Assembly (NCBI RefSeq): GCF_000003815.2
Contig: NC_049984.1
Coordinates: 5,098,491-5,162,490 of the forward strand
Reading direction: 5' to 3'
Source: Branchiostoma floridae
Lineage: Eukaryota > Chordata > Leptocardii > Amphioxiformes > Branchiostomatidae
Length of the DNA: 64,000 nt
Part shown: in pieces, positions 1 to 11,082 of the stretch
How the letters are laid out: each line of letters starts with the position of its first letter
Numbering within the stretch: the stretch's first letter is position 1
Position numbers and translations under genes: made by a program
The notes under the pieces: model-generated
Told to the model about the DNA's origin: nothing
Database searches by the model: none
What the model saw: only the letters and a program-made list of their open reading frames with translations

Positions 1-39
1 GGAAATAAAATGTGTTTCGTCTCCCGCTGCTTAATAAAT

Positions 40-425
40 AATATATCCTAATGATAGACTATGTATATTTTGCGATAAAAACCACATGTATGTAGAAAAC
101 GAAATACACTTTGTCCTAGAGTGTTCACTGTACAATGATCTGCGCAATACATTTGTTAATGCTACACATGTAGATCAGAAATATGCACACATGACGAAGG
201 AAGATATGTTCAAATATCTCATGTCATCATCTGACCACGATATACTAGAAAATCTCTGTAAGTTCATCTACAAATGTTTTAGGAAGAGAGAAGATGCATA
301 TAAACTATAGTATGTGAAATTGTATAACTTTGCGTTTACTACCTTTTGTACCAAACTGACTGCATTTAGCCCCAACGGGGCATGAATATGCAATAAACTT
401 CATTGTCATTGCCATTGTCAATAAG
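40..425 (+). mobile_element. 3' end fragment of a non-LTR retrotransposon (LINE)
   Basis: The reading frame from about 48 to 310 encodes a Cys-rich tail (an R-L-C-I-F-C motif, then E-I-H-F-V-L-E-C and Y-N-D-L-R). This matches the C-terminal extension found after the reverse transcriptase in many animal LINEs. The stop at 308-310 is followed by a short 3' UTR ending in GCAATAAACTTCATTG near 390-410, a typical LINE tail. No polymerase domain is in the window, so this is a 5'-truncated copy or one cut by the window edge. Family assignment is inferred from motif layout only. Confidence 0.6.
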
Positions 426-943
426 AGGGAAAGGGCAACGACCGCCAGGACAGGGCGTGAAGGAATTCTCTTCGGCAAACTCCACGGGATTCTCGGACAC
501 ATAATTGATGAATGAAGACCTTTATTGTACATTTTTGCCCAAATGAGCAAAGTACAGGTCACAACAATGACAGAACATATATAATAGTATCATAGGTCTA
601 GTAAGTCTAGCACAGAAGTTCGCTTCGTTCTCTATGCGTAATCCAGAGTATCCAATTCAGCCGATGGCTGCTTTGTACTTGGTTGATTAATTTCATTTAA
701 CCTTTCAACTTTCATTCATCTTGCATCATTTCGCTGTAGCCTGTGTTTACACAATCTCTCGCTGTCTGGGGTTAATGACCCCCTCCCTAGGGCGGCGGCA
801 ATTGTAGGGCCGGCCGCTAGGAGCGCGATTAGTCAGGCTACATTTCGCTGATGCGTCGGTGCTGCGTCACCTAGCGAGTCCGTAGAGAAGTGTCGGGTTC
901 GGAGCATGCGAGACGGTCTCATACGAATACTCTGGGAGAATGA

Positions 944-1040
944 GAGATAGTATCAAAGCTTGCAAAGGGACTGAGTATAGCGGTGCCCGTTTGACTCCCT
1001 TTGGCCGGCAACACTCCTTGGCCGGCTTTGATACTATCTC
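944..1040. repeat. Short inverted repeat
   Basis: GAGATAGTATCAAAGC at 944 returns as its reverse complement at 1025-1040. The middle carries a CTCCCTTTGGCCGGC segment that also occurs in the larger inverted-repeat element at 12130-12580, so both probably belong to one non-autonomous DNA-transposon family. Confidence 0.6.
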
Positions 1041-1090
1041 TAAGGCACCGTAGGGTCTGCTTGGAGACTAGGAGAATGAGGCATTGACAT

Positions 1091-1142
<52 letters not shown>

Positions 1143-1153
1143 TGTGTATGTGT

Positions 1154-1198
<45 letters not shown>

Positions 1199-1207
1199 CG
1201 CGTGTGC

Positions 1208-1240
<33 letters not shown>
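1091..1240. repeat. (GT)n microsatellite
   Basis: An interrupted GT dinucleotide tract of about 150 bp, with a short GC-rich interruption (GTGCGCGCGTGTGCGCG) near 1187-1205. Open frames through it (polyCys-Val or polyHis-Thr) are artefacts of the repeat. Confidence 0.97.
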
Positions 1241-1242
<2 letters not shown>

Positions 1243-1624
1243 TGTCAGACCACTGTGGTCGACCGCTCGAGACCATGAGATCGACAAAACGCCTAAAATA
1301 CGGCAAAAACACCCGGTGCCAAACCTCTGCTTGAAGAGTAGTCATCATCGTCCGATACGTTAATCATTATCCACTTACGCGCCGTACGTGTTGCTTGTAA
1401 AAACGCGGGTTTCTGTTGAATTAACAGCACACACACACCCCTGCCTCTCAGTCAACAAACCTCTAATTGCTATTCAATTGACTGGGGAGGGCAAAGAGTC
1501 TGTCTATTCAACCCACCTCCCCCACGTGTAGCCGTTAGAACAACATGTATGTAACGTTACATAGTTACTTTTCAACAGACGTATCAGTGTCACGTTACTC
1601 TTCGGTCGTTCGTTTTAGACACTT

Positions 1625-1850
1625 GTAGTACATAGTTACTCTCCAAGTAGAGGTTAGGCTCCGGCTGTTTTTTATAACGTTTTTTTTTTCTATTTTGTAT
1701 TGTATCTTGTATTGTCAAAAGCTAACGTTAGGTTTTGACAATGCAAAATAGAAAGCCCGATAAAATTTTATCGGGCTTTCTATATAAAAACGTTATATAA
1801 AAAAACGTCAGCCGGATCGGAGTCTAACCTCTGCTTGGAGAGTAGTACAT
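1625..1850. mobile_element. MITE-like element with long terminal inverted repeats
   Basis: The left end (TAGTTACTCTCCAAGTAGAG, then a TTAGGCTCCGGCTG core) is mirrored at the right end (TCTAACCTCTGCTTGGAGAG). The centre holds a near-perfect palindrome, AAAGCCCGATAAAATTTTAT followed by CGGGCTTT, and two copies of a TTGTATTGTC-type motif. A diverged relative lies at about 50935-51105. There is no coding capacity. Confidence 0.7.
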
Positions 1851-2780
1851 AGTGGCACACGGGCAGCAAAGTTTCTTTACTAGTTCTGTTTCAGTAGTAG
1901 GATATGTTTTGGATATACATTCTTTGACGTACTCAAGGCTCATCTTCGAAGACTAGACCCATATTTCACATTACAGGTCCTGGTAGAATAGAAATAGAGT
2001 CCTCATATAACAGTACATGTACATGTAACGTCATTGATCTGAGTAATGGATAGATGATTAAAAGCTTTGTCGCTATGTTGTTGTTTTGTCAGAAAATGGC
2101 GGTAACTTACGGTTATGTCTACATAGATTGGCAGTAGGTCTATACACCTGACATAAATATTTACACATAACTCAGGTACGGAACAAAACACCGGTCTATC
2201 CTGTGGCATTTGGGCGGGTTTTCAATGCATAGACTGAGGACAGGGAAATTAAACAGTTATTACATACATGTCTACTATTCACAACACAAAAGTTACTCAA
2301 GACACTGGATGAATAGATGTTGTAAACGGGAGGACTTTTTAATCATCTGGATGTGTAACCTTCAGCGAGGAATGTCTATTGTTGTACACCTGAAGTAGTT
2401 ATACACGTAGTAACTGCTGGACTTTCGCCAACAAGTGAAGAGAGTTACATTTTCCCAACTTTGCTAAGTCCAGGTCACAACAACGATACATTTACAAACA
2501 TACGCATGTCGGTATGATACAGTATTATCATACAGAAAATTAGTAAAATATGCTTATGTCCTCCCATGCATCCTAAACATATATCAGATAGTACAAAAGG
2601 CACACTAGGTATTTCAATGATTACAAAAAAGTTCTTTAATTAAGTAGGAGGCCACTTGTACTAGAAGGTTTAAGAAAAACGGAGAAGAACTTAGGCACAG
2701 AAGCTGCGTTTAAAATTAAACTTTTACACCGTGGAAAGGTGTCCACCAAATCAAATGATAACTGCATGCATTTCAGTACG
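1851..2780. other. Intergenic spacer, no gene seen
   Basis: No supported gene. Around 2265-2320 there is a fragment (AAAGTTACTCAAGACACTGGAT) resembling the ends of the inverted-repeat element at 27943-28072 and a piece near 5715, so dispersed repeat remnants are present. The short open frames here lack homology that I recognise. Confidence 0.5.
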
Positions 2781-2799
2781 TTTATTTGCTAGCCAGTCT

Positions 2800-4006
2800 C
2801 TATGCCGATTGCTGGGTGATCCTGATATTGCTGAGGCAGAGAGCACAAGACTCGTTGCAGGGATCGAGACAGGTGCGCACGAGAGAACTCCAGACTTGCT
2901 TGACGGACGCCAGGGTGATGTTGCAGGTCTTGATACACGGCACCATGGCCCAGATCTGACAGAAGCTGAGACAGGCGAACTCGCAGCCCCAGCAGCAGGC
3001 GATGGGCAGGGCGCAGATGTACGTCAGGGTCTTGTAACAGCAGGACTTACTCCCGTTGTAACACTTGAAGGACCAGCGCCAGACACCGTCCGCGCTGTGC
3101 GTTCCTTCCGGCTCTGCGAACACGTCATCGAACAGCACCTGTAGTATATGGACAAAATACGGTCCATAGATAAGCGTTTTCTTCTCTCAATCCACAATAC
3201 AACAGTTTTATTCCTCATCTTTATACAATCAGATTTCTTACATTACATATGTTGTCGATTGCGAATTGCTGTACAAACTAGCAATATTGTTGGCAGTATT
3301 ATTCTAAGAGAAGGCATAGTATATTAGACTATTTACATCGGCATGTCATTTTATTACCTACGTATCGTTTGACGGTATACAATTTTTTTCCGTTCGTTCA
3401 CATGCACTTAATTTGCAGCACGTCAGTCGCACTACTAATTTCTCAAGGCACGTATAATACAGTGCTACACCCACATTGTACATCTATGAGTACTTCATAC
3501 TTCACAACAATCCTGTCAGAAGACATCTGGGTTTTGTGCGACATATGCACGGCAGTCCTACGAATGCGATAACTGTCGTACATCTATGGTACGATGAATA
3601 TGACAGGCCCATACTAAACTACATGTTTATACGGTCAAAACTGCTCAAGTAGACCACTCAGCTGCAGGGGACCGATAAAGTTTGGTCTTTGTGGACAGGT
3701 GGTCACTATAGACAGGGTCCTTAATTCTTTGATCAAAGGAAAAGAATTATCTAAGGGACAACCAAAAAGTAGTCACATTGGCTAGGTGGTCCTCATGTAG
3801 AGGTGGTCACAGGTACAGGTTTGACTGTAATCAATGACCATGTGGTCCATTTGCAGAGTGGCCAATAACACAGGATTTACTAAACGTACCTTGGTATGTT
3901 CGTTGATGCTGTTAGGATCACGCATGTCCATATCGAGGCCGAACTCGCTGGGAATTTCTCTCGCCATGACTGATGTTGAACTTGCTGACAGCAGCGGCTT
4001 TGCCAT
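2800..4006 (-). CDS. Caveolin paralogue A (two coding exons)
   Basis: Caveolins are membrane-inserted scaffold proteins of caveolae. Exon 1 is 4006-3890 and exon 2 is 3138-2800 (stop 2802-2800), giving 151 residues. The donor is AAG|GTACGT and the acceptor ACAG|GTG. Across the junction the protein reads D-P-N-S-I-N-E-H-T-K then V-L-F-D-D-V-F-A-E-P-E-G-T-H-S, a clear match to the caveolin signature (FEDVIAEPEGTHS-like). A scaffolding-domain counterpart begins D-G-V-W-R-W-S-F, followed by a hydrophobic intramembrane segment and an A-M-V-P-C-I-K motif. An alternative start is the ATG at 3967. Fifteen cysteines in exon 2 are far more than in vertebrate CAV1. AATAAA (minus strand) at 2786-2781 lies very close to the stop and may be the poly(A) signal. 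A tandem paralogue lies upstream at 5172-6070. Confidence 0.9.
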
Positions 4007-5171
4007 GCGAGAGGATATCAATTTCTTGTGTTCAAATTTTCGCTTCGCTTCAGGGATTTATAACACCCGACTTTTCGTCTCCTAGCGACCTGGGCGTGTT
4101 GTAGCAACACGTACAGGTGGACAAATAGGGAGGCGTGTTTGCGCTAAATAGTTGTGTTTGCCCCCCTCGCGGGGAGGTGACAACAGGCGTGTTTTATTTA
4201 CACACCGGAGGGGGACAAAATAAACAGGAATTTTCTGTGTGGAAAGTCGAAGCTGGGAATGTCCACGTTTGTCAAGTCGCACAATAGAAGACCTGTACCT
4301 AGCTAGTGCTTCGAGGCATGGATGTACAATAAAGGTCCTCATTCTTCTTCTTCATAAAAATGACGTTGGTACTCGATTAGCACTTAATTATCGTTTAATA
4401 GATAATCTATCTCTACTCTATGCATGTATTATTTACTTTGTATGCTAGCTACGTTTTGTTCTTAAATTGACATAATGAACATGATAGCAGATGCAAAAAA
4501 ATGTTTCAAATAGATTCTAGGGATTTATCAGAAAGGATAGTTCTATGTCTTATTTCTATATCTTACAAATACACACGCGTGCAAAGAAAAACAGGAAACG
4601 TTTAAGACCTAACAAACATTTAATCAATATATGATCACAATATGGGTATTATAGGCAATAGCCGTGAATATGGCATTTGTTCTTTAATTTTAAATGTACA
4701 AAAATGGCAATCCCTTAGAACATCTTAAAAGATGAAGTTCGTCTGGCTGTCATCTAGTAACCTTAATCTGGAGATGAAGCAGTGAAATGCCAGCTAAGCT
4801 GTACGTACGTTACATGTGCATGAAACTTTTTCTAAAGCAAGTAAGCAGAAGAAATAGGTAAGTACTAGCTATATAGACAAGCGGCACAACGCTAGAGCGC
4901 GTGATGGTAACAATTTCGTTTCAATCATCGCAAAACTACATACTGACTCTGCTTTGAAAGTTTGAGCAAAAGTGAGTACACGCATCCACAAGTTTGTCAA
5001 AGCTACGTGTTGCTATGTGTTAGGTTATCACAGTGACATTAAAGCACAGAACGAAGGGACAATGTTTACGACATCGGCACCCGTCTGAAGTCAGTTGACA
5101 CCAAGGTGATGTTACAAGTCTTGATATACTGTCTTCTGTGCACTTGAGTACGTTTCTTTGTGAGCCAGTCT
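4007..5171. other. Spacer between the two caveolin genes
   Basis: It holds the promoter side of paralogue A and the 3' flank of paralogue B. I see no additional gene. The open frame at 4082-4342 (minus) has no recognisable homology. The duplicated unit begins near 5150, where similarity to the paralogue A 3' end (GAGCCAGTCTCTATGCCGATT) resumes. Confidence 0.5.
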
Positions 5172-6070
5172 CTATGCCGATTGCTGTGTGATTTTGATGC
5201 TGCTGAGACAGAGCCCACAGGACTCGTTGCAGGGATCGAGACAGGTGCGCACGGCCGACCCCCAGACCTTTTTGACGGAGGCCAGGGTGATGTTGCAGGT
5301 CTTGATACACGGCACCATGGCCCAGATCTGACAGAAGCTGAGACAGGCGAACTCGCAGCCCCAGCAGCAGGCGATGGGCAGGGCGCAGATGTACGTCAGG
5401 GTCTTGTAACAGCAGGACTTACTCCCGTTGTAACACTTGAAGGACCAGCGCCAGACGCCGTCCGCGCTGTGCGTGCCCTCCGGCTCTGCGAATACGTCAT
5501 CGAACAGCACCTACAGGGAAGAAACGCATCAGGAATTAAAGATCGATCGTCTCCAAATGCATTTCAGGAAATGCATCCTTTCGGCTGGGGGCGTAAAACC
5601 GGCGGCCACGTGTATGGCAGAGCTTATGGCGTCATAGCTCTGCACGCAAGAAAAAAAACAGTACACTTATAAATCGATGGTTAGACATCCAGGTAATAAG
5701 ATACGTCAAAAAGCAGCTACTCAAGCAACTGGATATGATTTTGGAAACGGTCAGACGTTTCAAACAACATCCGTTGTTTTTCGTCACTTACACTGGCACT
5801 TATGATTGTTCAGGCCCATCAGTGACCATATGTTACCTCCCTATCCCTCTCGTCACTAGTGCACTTGTGCGGTTGTACTTCTAGTGAAGGTTTCTTCCCA
5901 GTGAAAGTGGTTTATAAGCAACCACAATCTCACGCTACATTAAGACAAACAGGGTTTACCTTAGTGTGGCCGTTGATGTCGTTGGGATCTCGCTCGTCCA
6001 TGTCCAGACCAAACTCGCTGGGGATTTCTGTCGCCATCGTGTTTGAGCTCGTAACGGTGTTTCCGTACAT
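5172..6070 (-). CDS. Caveolin paralogue B (two coding exons)
   Basis: Tandem duplicate of the caveolin at 2800-4006. Exon 1 is 6070-5960 if the upstream in-frame ATG is used, or starts at 6037 if the ATG aligned with M-A-R-E-I-P of paralogue A is used. Exon 2 is 5510-5172. The protein is 149 (or 138) residues. The donor is AAG|GTAAAC and the acceptor GTAG|GTG. Exon 2 keeps F-D-D-V-F-A-E-P-E-G-T-H-S and is identical to paralogue A for roughly the first 80 residues; differences are confined to the C-terminal part (V-K-K-V-W-G-S-A against V-K-Q-V-W-S-S-L) and to exon 1 (M-D-E-R-D-P-N-D-I-N-G). The uneven divergence suggests gene conversion or a recent duplication. Same 15-cysteine composition as paralogue A. 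Confidence 0.9.
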
Positions 6071-6507
6071 AAAGCTTCACTCTCGCTATCTGCTACACGG
6101 ACCAGAACTCTCCGCTATATGTACGTGTGCACCCTCCAGTGTCCAAGCGACTGTGGTTTGTTGCTAGCAACAGGTGACAGCCCAACCCACCAGGCTTTAG
6201 AAAGCTTCATCCTGGGTTAGATTTGTTCAAGGAGTTTGAGAAAGAACCTCCCTAGTTTGTTCTCGCCACGGACCGTTGACAGTGTGTGTGTGTTACGTGG
6301 TGTGTGGTTGGAGACGGAATACACAGGGAAGGGCCCACGGGCCTCTGATAGAGAATAGGTGACGTTACGTCAGTGTTATGGCTAATCAAAATCCTTTCCA
6401 AACATTCCTGTACACAATCTCCAGAAAAACATAGAACGCTTTAGCACATTTTTAATGAAAATATCCAACAACCACCTTACTCACAATCTCCAGAAAAACA
6501 TAGAACA

Positions 6508-6581
6508 TGAAGGTGGTTGTTGGATATTTTCATTAAGAATGTCCTGACATTCTTAGTGAAAATATCCAACAACCACCTTCA
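6508..6581. repeat. Long near-perfect hairpin plus a third direct copy
   Basis: TGAAGGTGGTTGTTGGATAT at 6508 is mirrored by the arm ending at 6581. The stem is about 34 bp with one or two mismatches and almost no loop. The same arm sequence occurs once more just upstream (about 6450-6480, inside a duplicated ACAATCTCCAGAAAAACATA block). Confidence 0.8.
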
Positions 6582-7070
6582 TCACAAAAGGTAACAATAG
6601 ACTAGTCAAACATGTGAAGAAAAGGAATATATATCCATGTAGATTGGAGCTGTGGTAAAATAATGTAGAAATATATCCAGTCATGTTTGTAGAAGACGGT
6701 CACTGACCAAGGAATCGAGCTCAACCTTGACCCTGGAATATGATTTAAAAAATGAAGAGTAAAGAAAAAACATCAACAAGAAAATTAGCAGAAACGGCCA
6801 TAATCTTTAAAATAAGTCCAGTTTAATGAATATGTCGGTGACTGATATTTACTGTCGATCGCGAGTTTAATAGTTTGTCAACTTATATTATTCATACATG
6901 TACAGTCAAACCTATATTTGCATAGTGACTACCTGGCCATTACGGTCACTTTTTGTCAGTCCCTTGGATTTTTCCCATTGACCTAAGCATTAAGCCATAC
7001 CAGCCACCTGTCCAAAACGGCCACGGCCACACGATTTCCGGTCCCGTAGATACAGAAACACTGCCTACTA

Positions 7071-7336
7071 ACTCGCCGAAAATGAATTGCACTCTGACGT
7101 TCAAGGCAGGCGTACCTTGGTAAAATAATGTAGAAATATAACATGACTGGTCGGAATCATTCCGACCATACGACCATTTGAATATCTATCATCTATTAGT
7201 AACATGCCCTAGGGCACGCCAATAATCTTCCTTGACTTCATGACAAAACAAAGACGTCCCAACTGAGGGTCATTTTGGGCGGTAGTGGAAGGTACGCCTG
7301 CCTTGAACGTCAGAGCGCAAGTCATTTTCGGCGAGT
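7071..7336. mobile_element. MITE with about 47-bp terminal inverted repeats
   Basis: ACTCGCCGAAAATGAATTGC at 7071 and the following GACGTTCAAGGCAGGCGTAC are mirrored at 7290-7336 by AAGGTACGCCTGCCTTGAAC and CATTTTCGGCGAGT. There is no coding capacity. Superfamily not determined. Confidence 0.75.
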
Positions 7337-8612
7337 TCACCAACATTGGGTATAGCAATATCAATCATTTTCGGTAGATTTGAAGTTGGCAGGATCAGCT
7401 GGTGAGAACAATGAGGTTATATAAGCTCCTTGGTGAGAAAGATTAGTGGGTACTAAAATCATGTGTAGCTTATCGCCGTGGCCATTGTATATTGACACAC
7501 TGAGTGTGTCGATAGCCAGATTTGGCTATTCACACACCGAGATGCCAGCCAGCCAATCAGAGCTGGTAACGTAACTTATTGCTCATGGTCAGTTGATTAG
7601 CAAGATATCTACGGTATCTAGGATGTACACAGATACAGAGTACCAAGGAGCTTATATATATATCAATATAAGCTCCTTGAGAGTACTAAAACTGTACGTT
7701 CTGCCACACTACTACGGGAAGCCACTAGGTGGTCCATAATCGAACTTCTTCGTTTTGCCCAAGGAGGTTGTCGCGACAACTGTTGAACTTGAATAATCAA
7801 GAGACGACATTGACCCAATACCAACGAACACATCCGGGTCATCTGACCACGACTTCCTTTTGCGAAAAGTGGCCAACGGCGTGGCGTGGTTTGGTCTGCG
7901 GAGCCGAGGTTGTCATTTTCGAAGCGAAGATCTCAACTTTCGCGGTGTTAGAGGGCCAACTGGCGATTTTGTGCGAAGCTACAGCTTTCAGGCTTGTTCA
8001 GGTAAGGCGGTCTGTTGCATTTTCACACAAAAAGCTTTGAGAGAAGAAGTTCAGCGTTCCGCAGCGCTGTGCTGTGTCAGGGAGGTCTCTCTAGCTTGTC
8101 GGGAGGGGGTCCCGTTCTACCGAAGCCAAGGAAAGTGACCAACATGTTTTTGTCGTGTCTGGCTTTTGACAAAATGTGGACAAATAGATAACGTTAGGAG
8201 GAAATTATAGAATAGGTGATTTGTGATTTTGCTGTTTGCTGTCCAAGAGCTCCTTGATATTTCTGAGTCATGAAAGTAGGTAACGTTAGTAGATAACGTA
8301 AACAACGGGGGCCCATGGGGGTTTACAGAGATTTCTTTAGTAGTTTAGGTTTACTCAAAGACCTTAGAAAACGCAACTGTATTTAGGTGTATTAGAATTG
8401 TAGAGTTCTTTGATGTAAAAATGATTCATATTTGTTCGAAGGACCGGTGCACTTGGTAATAATATAACGTTATATCATGGTAACGTTATACCCAAATCCC
8501 CCCGCTCGCCCCCGGACCGGAATCTTCCCGCCATTCGGCCATCTGGTGTTGGTACCGTTATGGCGTGTCAACCGACGAGGAATTTTACTAGCCTGGTATC
8601 CAGCCGTAATAT

Positions 8613-8712
8613 NNNNNNNNNNNNNNNNNNNNNNNNNNNNNNNNNNNNNNNNNNNNNNNNNNNNNNNNNNNNNNNNNNNNNNNNNNNNNNNNNNNNNNNN
8701 NNNNNNNNNNNN
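8613..8712. other. Assembly gap (100 N)
   Basis: Exactly 100 N, a placeholder size. It falls between a TAGCCTGGTATCCAGCCGTA element end and the inverted repeat at 8713-8896, so repeat collapse is the likely reason. Confidence 0.98.
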
Positions 8713-8896
8713 TAGCCTCTACCAGGATCCCCAAGTCGCTGTAAAAATATTAGAAATTGGCCAAATAGACAGAAAACACACCAGAGGAGTTGGTTGGCCG
8801 AGGAGTACAGTTTAGGTCGCAAACCAACTCCTCTGGTGTGTTATTTGGCCAATTTCTACTATTTTTCCAGCGACCTGGGGAGCCTGGTAGAGGCTA
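8713..8896. mobile_element. Fold-back MITE
   Basis: TAGCCTCTACCAGGATCCCC at 8713 is mirrored by GGGGAGCCTGGTAGAGGCTA ending at 8896. Internal ACACCAGAGGAGTTGGTT and AACCAACTCCTCTGGTGT arms also pair, so nearly the whole element is a hairpin. Relatives are seen near 37008-37200 and 60120-60312 (shared TTTGGCCAATTT and GGTAGAGGCT motifs). Confidence 0.8.
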
Positions 8897-9134
8897 GGGC
8901 GGTTCTGTCAGTAGCTGAATTTCTTCCCCGTGCAGTGTAGAACTAACCTATAGCAGTAAATTAATGATTTAGAGTAGAGTAGAGTAGAGAAGATTAGATC
9001 AGACTGTACAACTACAAGCCAAGTAGGAGCTTTTGGCTCCAGGTTTGGCCATTCTTCAATACATGTATATAGGGATGTTTTTAATATTTTGTCAGTACTA
9101 TATTTTCAAGCATACACGTGAATTTAGTTTTCGT

Positions 9135-9300
9135 GAGATCGCGTGGCGTAATCGGCAGCGCGTGGGGCTCAGGCCCAAAAGGTCCCGAGTTCGAACCCAT
9201 GTCACTGATGGTGTGCACTTTGCACTACTTTCCCCACTTCATTCCGGTGAAAATGAGTACCAAGCTAGGGACGTCCCTCGGATAGGACGTTAAATGAAAA
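9135..9300 (+). mobile_element. tRNA-derived SINE
   Basis: The head carries a box-A-like TGGCGTAATCGG near 9144 and a box-B GAGTTCGAACCC near 9187. Between them CTCAGGC could be an anticodon loop with anticodon CAG, suggesting a tRNA-Leu ancestor. The body continues to GGACGTTAAATGAAA. The acceptor ends do not pair, so I call a SINE rather than a functional tRNA gene. Confidence 0.65.
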
Positions 9301-9447
9301 CTGTGCCATAATAATCAACATAATGATTGTGGGTACTAAAGGAAGGAAGAAAGAAAGTTTGTACAACGGCCATATTACTACATGCTGAAACTGAGTAAAA
9401 GCAGCAAATTACTCATCAGAGAATTCAGAAAATTACCATGAAGTAGG

Positions 9448-9872
9448 TAGCCTGGGTACCATCCATAAAGTAGTTCGCTCCAGCGTTGATTTATACACTA
9501 TATATACAGTCGCTTCTTGCTCTGACATTTATTATGCACTAGTCTATATACAGTTGCTTCTCTGCTGTTCCGTCTGGGATCCTTGACCACGTTAACGTCT
9601 GGAATCGTCCAAATTTTGGATGAGGGCGCTTATTGGTCCCTACACACGAGCGAATTAAGGAATGGGTTCAAGCACTCGTTCGAACAGGCGTTCCAACACC
9701 CCAAATACCCTACATCTGCTTGCAGGAGGGCCTGTTGTCATGGAACAAGCGCTCTAGAACCCATTTTTTCACTCATTAACTGACGTTAGCACCAAACGGT
9801 TTGAATGTGCAGATCTCCAGATTTGGAAGCAGAACATAGGAGCGAACTACTACCCGGATGGTAACCAGGCTA
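9448..9872. mobile_element. TIR element of the TAGCCTGG...CCAGGCTA family
   Basis: TAGCCTGGGTACCATCC at 9448 with downstream GTAGTTCGCTCC is mirrored by GGAGCGAACTACTACCCGGA and GGTAACCAGGCTA ending at 9872. A related fragment lies at 15190-15447 inside a CNOT1 intron and another end near 53650-53690. Non-coding. Confidence 0.75.
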
Positions 9873-9947
9873 TGAAGTAGGGGCATCAATGTAAAAATCA
9901 GCATAACAACTTCTAACGGCCATTGTTCATTCATCTTGTCTCCACAG

Positions 9948-11082
9948 AAGTTGTACTGGATATACGAGGATGGCATCAACAAGCAACGTGGAGAGTTTGG
10001 ATGACGTCAGGAGAAGGGCAAACCATGATTTGCTTGTGCGATGTGGAAGAGAGGAAAAATCCTACAGGTGTGAGGTGTGCAGCAAACAGTTCAGTGAGCT
10101 GGGTAATCTAACGAGTCATATACGGACTCACACGGGCGAGAAACCCTACAGGTGTGAGGAGTGCAGCAGGCAGTTCAGTCAACTGAGCAGTCTGAAGAAG
10201 CACATGCGGACTCACACAGGGGAGAAACCCTACAGGTGTGAGGAGTGCAGCAGACAGTTCAGTCAGCTGGGTGATTTGAAGAAACACATGAGGACTCACA
10301 CAGGGGAGAAACCCTACAAGTGTGAGGAATGCAGCAGGCAGTTCAGTCGGCAGAGTCATCTAAAGACTCACATGAGGACTCACACAGGGGAGAAACCATA
10401 TAGGTGTGAGGAGTGCAGCAGACAGTTCAGTCTGCTGGGTGATTTGAAGAAACACATGCGGACCCACACAGGGGAGAAACCCTACAGGTGTGAGGAGTGT
10501 AGCAAGCAGTTCAGCCGACTAGATAATCTGAAGACTCACATGCGGACTCACACAGGGGAGAAATCCTACAAGTGTGAGAAGTGCAGCAGGCACTTCAGAA
10601 CGATGAGTCAGTTGAAGAATCACATAAAAACTCACACGGGCGAGAAACTCTACAGGTGTGATGAGTGCAGCAGGCAGTTCAGAACCCCGAGTCATCTAAA
10701 GAGTCATTTGTGGACTCACACAGGGGAGAAACCCTACAGATGTGAGGAGTGCAGCAAACAGTTCAGTCAGCAGAGTCATCTGAAGACTCACATGCGGACT
10801 CACACAGGCGAGAAACCCCACAAGTGTGAGGATTGCAGCAGGCAGTTCAGTCAGTTGAGTCATCTAAAGAGACACATGCAGACTCACACAGGGGAGAAAC
10901 CCTACATGTGTGAGGAGTGCAGCAGGCAGTTCAGTCAGCTGGGTGGTCTTAAGAGCCATATGCTGACTCATACAGGGGAGAAACCCTACAGGTGTGAGGA
11001 GTGCAGCAGGCAGTTCAGTAAACTGGGTGATCTAAAGAGACATATGCAAACTCACAAGAGTGAGAAACCCTTAATGGGGTAG
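9948..11082 (+). CDS. C2H2 zinc-finger protein with 12 tandem fingers
   Basis: The coding frame from ATG at 9970 to the stop at 11080-11082 encodes 370 residues. After a 30-residue leader without a recognised domain come twelve contiguous C-x2-C-x12-H-x3-H fingers joined by T-G-E-K-P linkers (two variants end in T-G-E-K-S and T-G-E-K-L). Fingers are of the Y-R-C-E-E-C-S-R-Q-F-S type typical of the expanded amphioxus poly-zinc-finger genes. Such proteins are nuclear and normally bind DNA through the finger array; the target cannot be read here. The exon probably starts at 9948 after the acceptor TCTCCACAG, implying an upstream non-coding exon that I could not locate. The linker after finger 12 is degenerate and decayed fingers continue downstream, so the array was once longer. 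Confidence 0.93.

Larger units (their letters stand above)
6100..9134. other. Repeat-rich intergenic region, no gene seen
   Basis: It contains a hairpin (6508-6581), inverted-repeat elements (7071-7336; a diverged pair of TATAAGCTCCTT motifs at 7410-7690; 8713-8896) and an assembly gap (8613-8712). A TACAGTCAAACC / GTGACCACC repeat fragment lies near 6900-7030, with relatives near 3620-3820, 16590-16760 and 46090. Open frames at 7729-8138 have no recognisable homologue and no splice context that I can support. Confidence 0.55.

Noticed and set aside
919-1363. Several overlapping open frames encoding polyCys-Val or polyHis-Thr
   Set aside because: They are translations of the GT/CA microsatellite and exist on both strands.
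2731-3144. 137-residue plus-strand open frame
   Set aside because: Antisense shadow of caveolin exon 2; the minus strand carries the conserved protein and splice sites.
5160-5672. 170-residue plus-strand open frame
   Set aside because: Antisense of caveolin paralogue B exon 2, running into flanking sequence; no homology of its own.
7729-8138. Two overlapping open frames of about 100 residues
   Set aside because: No recognisable domain, no good splice context, and mutually overlapping frames in a repeat-rich spacer.
9144-9200. Possible tRNA-Leu gene
   Set aside because: A and B boxes are present but acceptor stem pairing is absent and the sequence continues into a SINE body.
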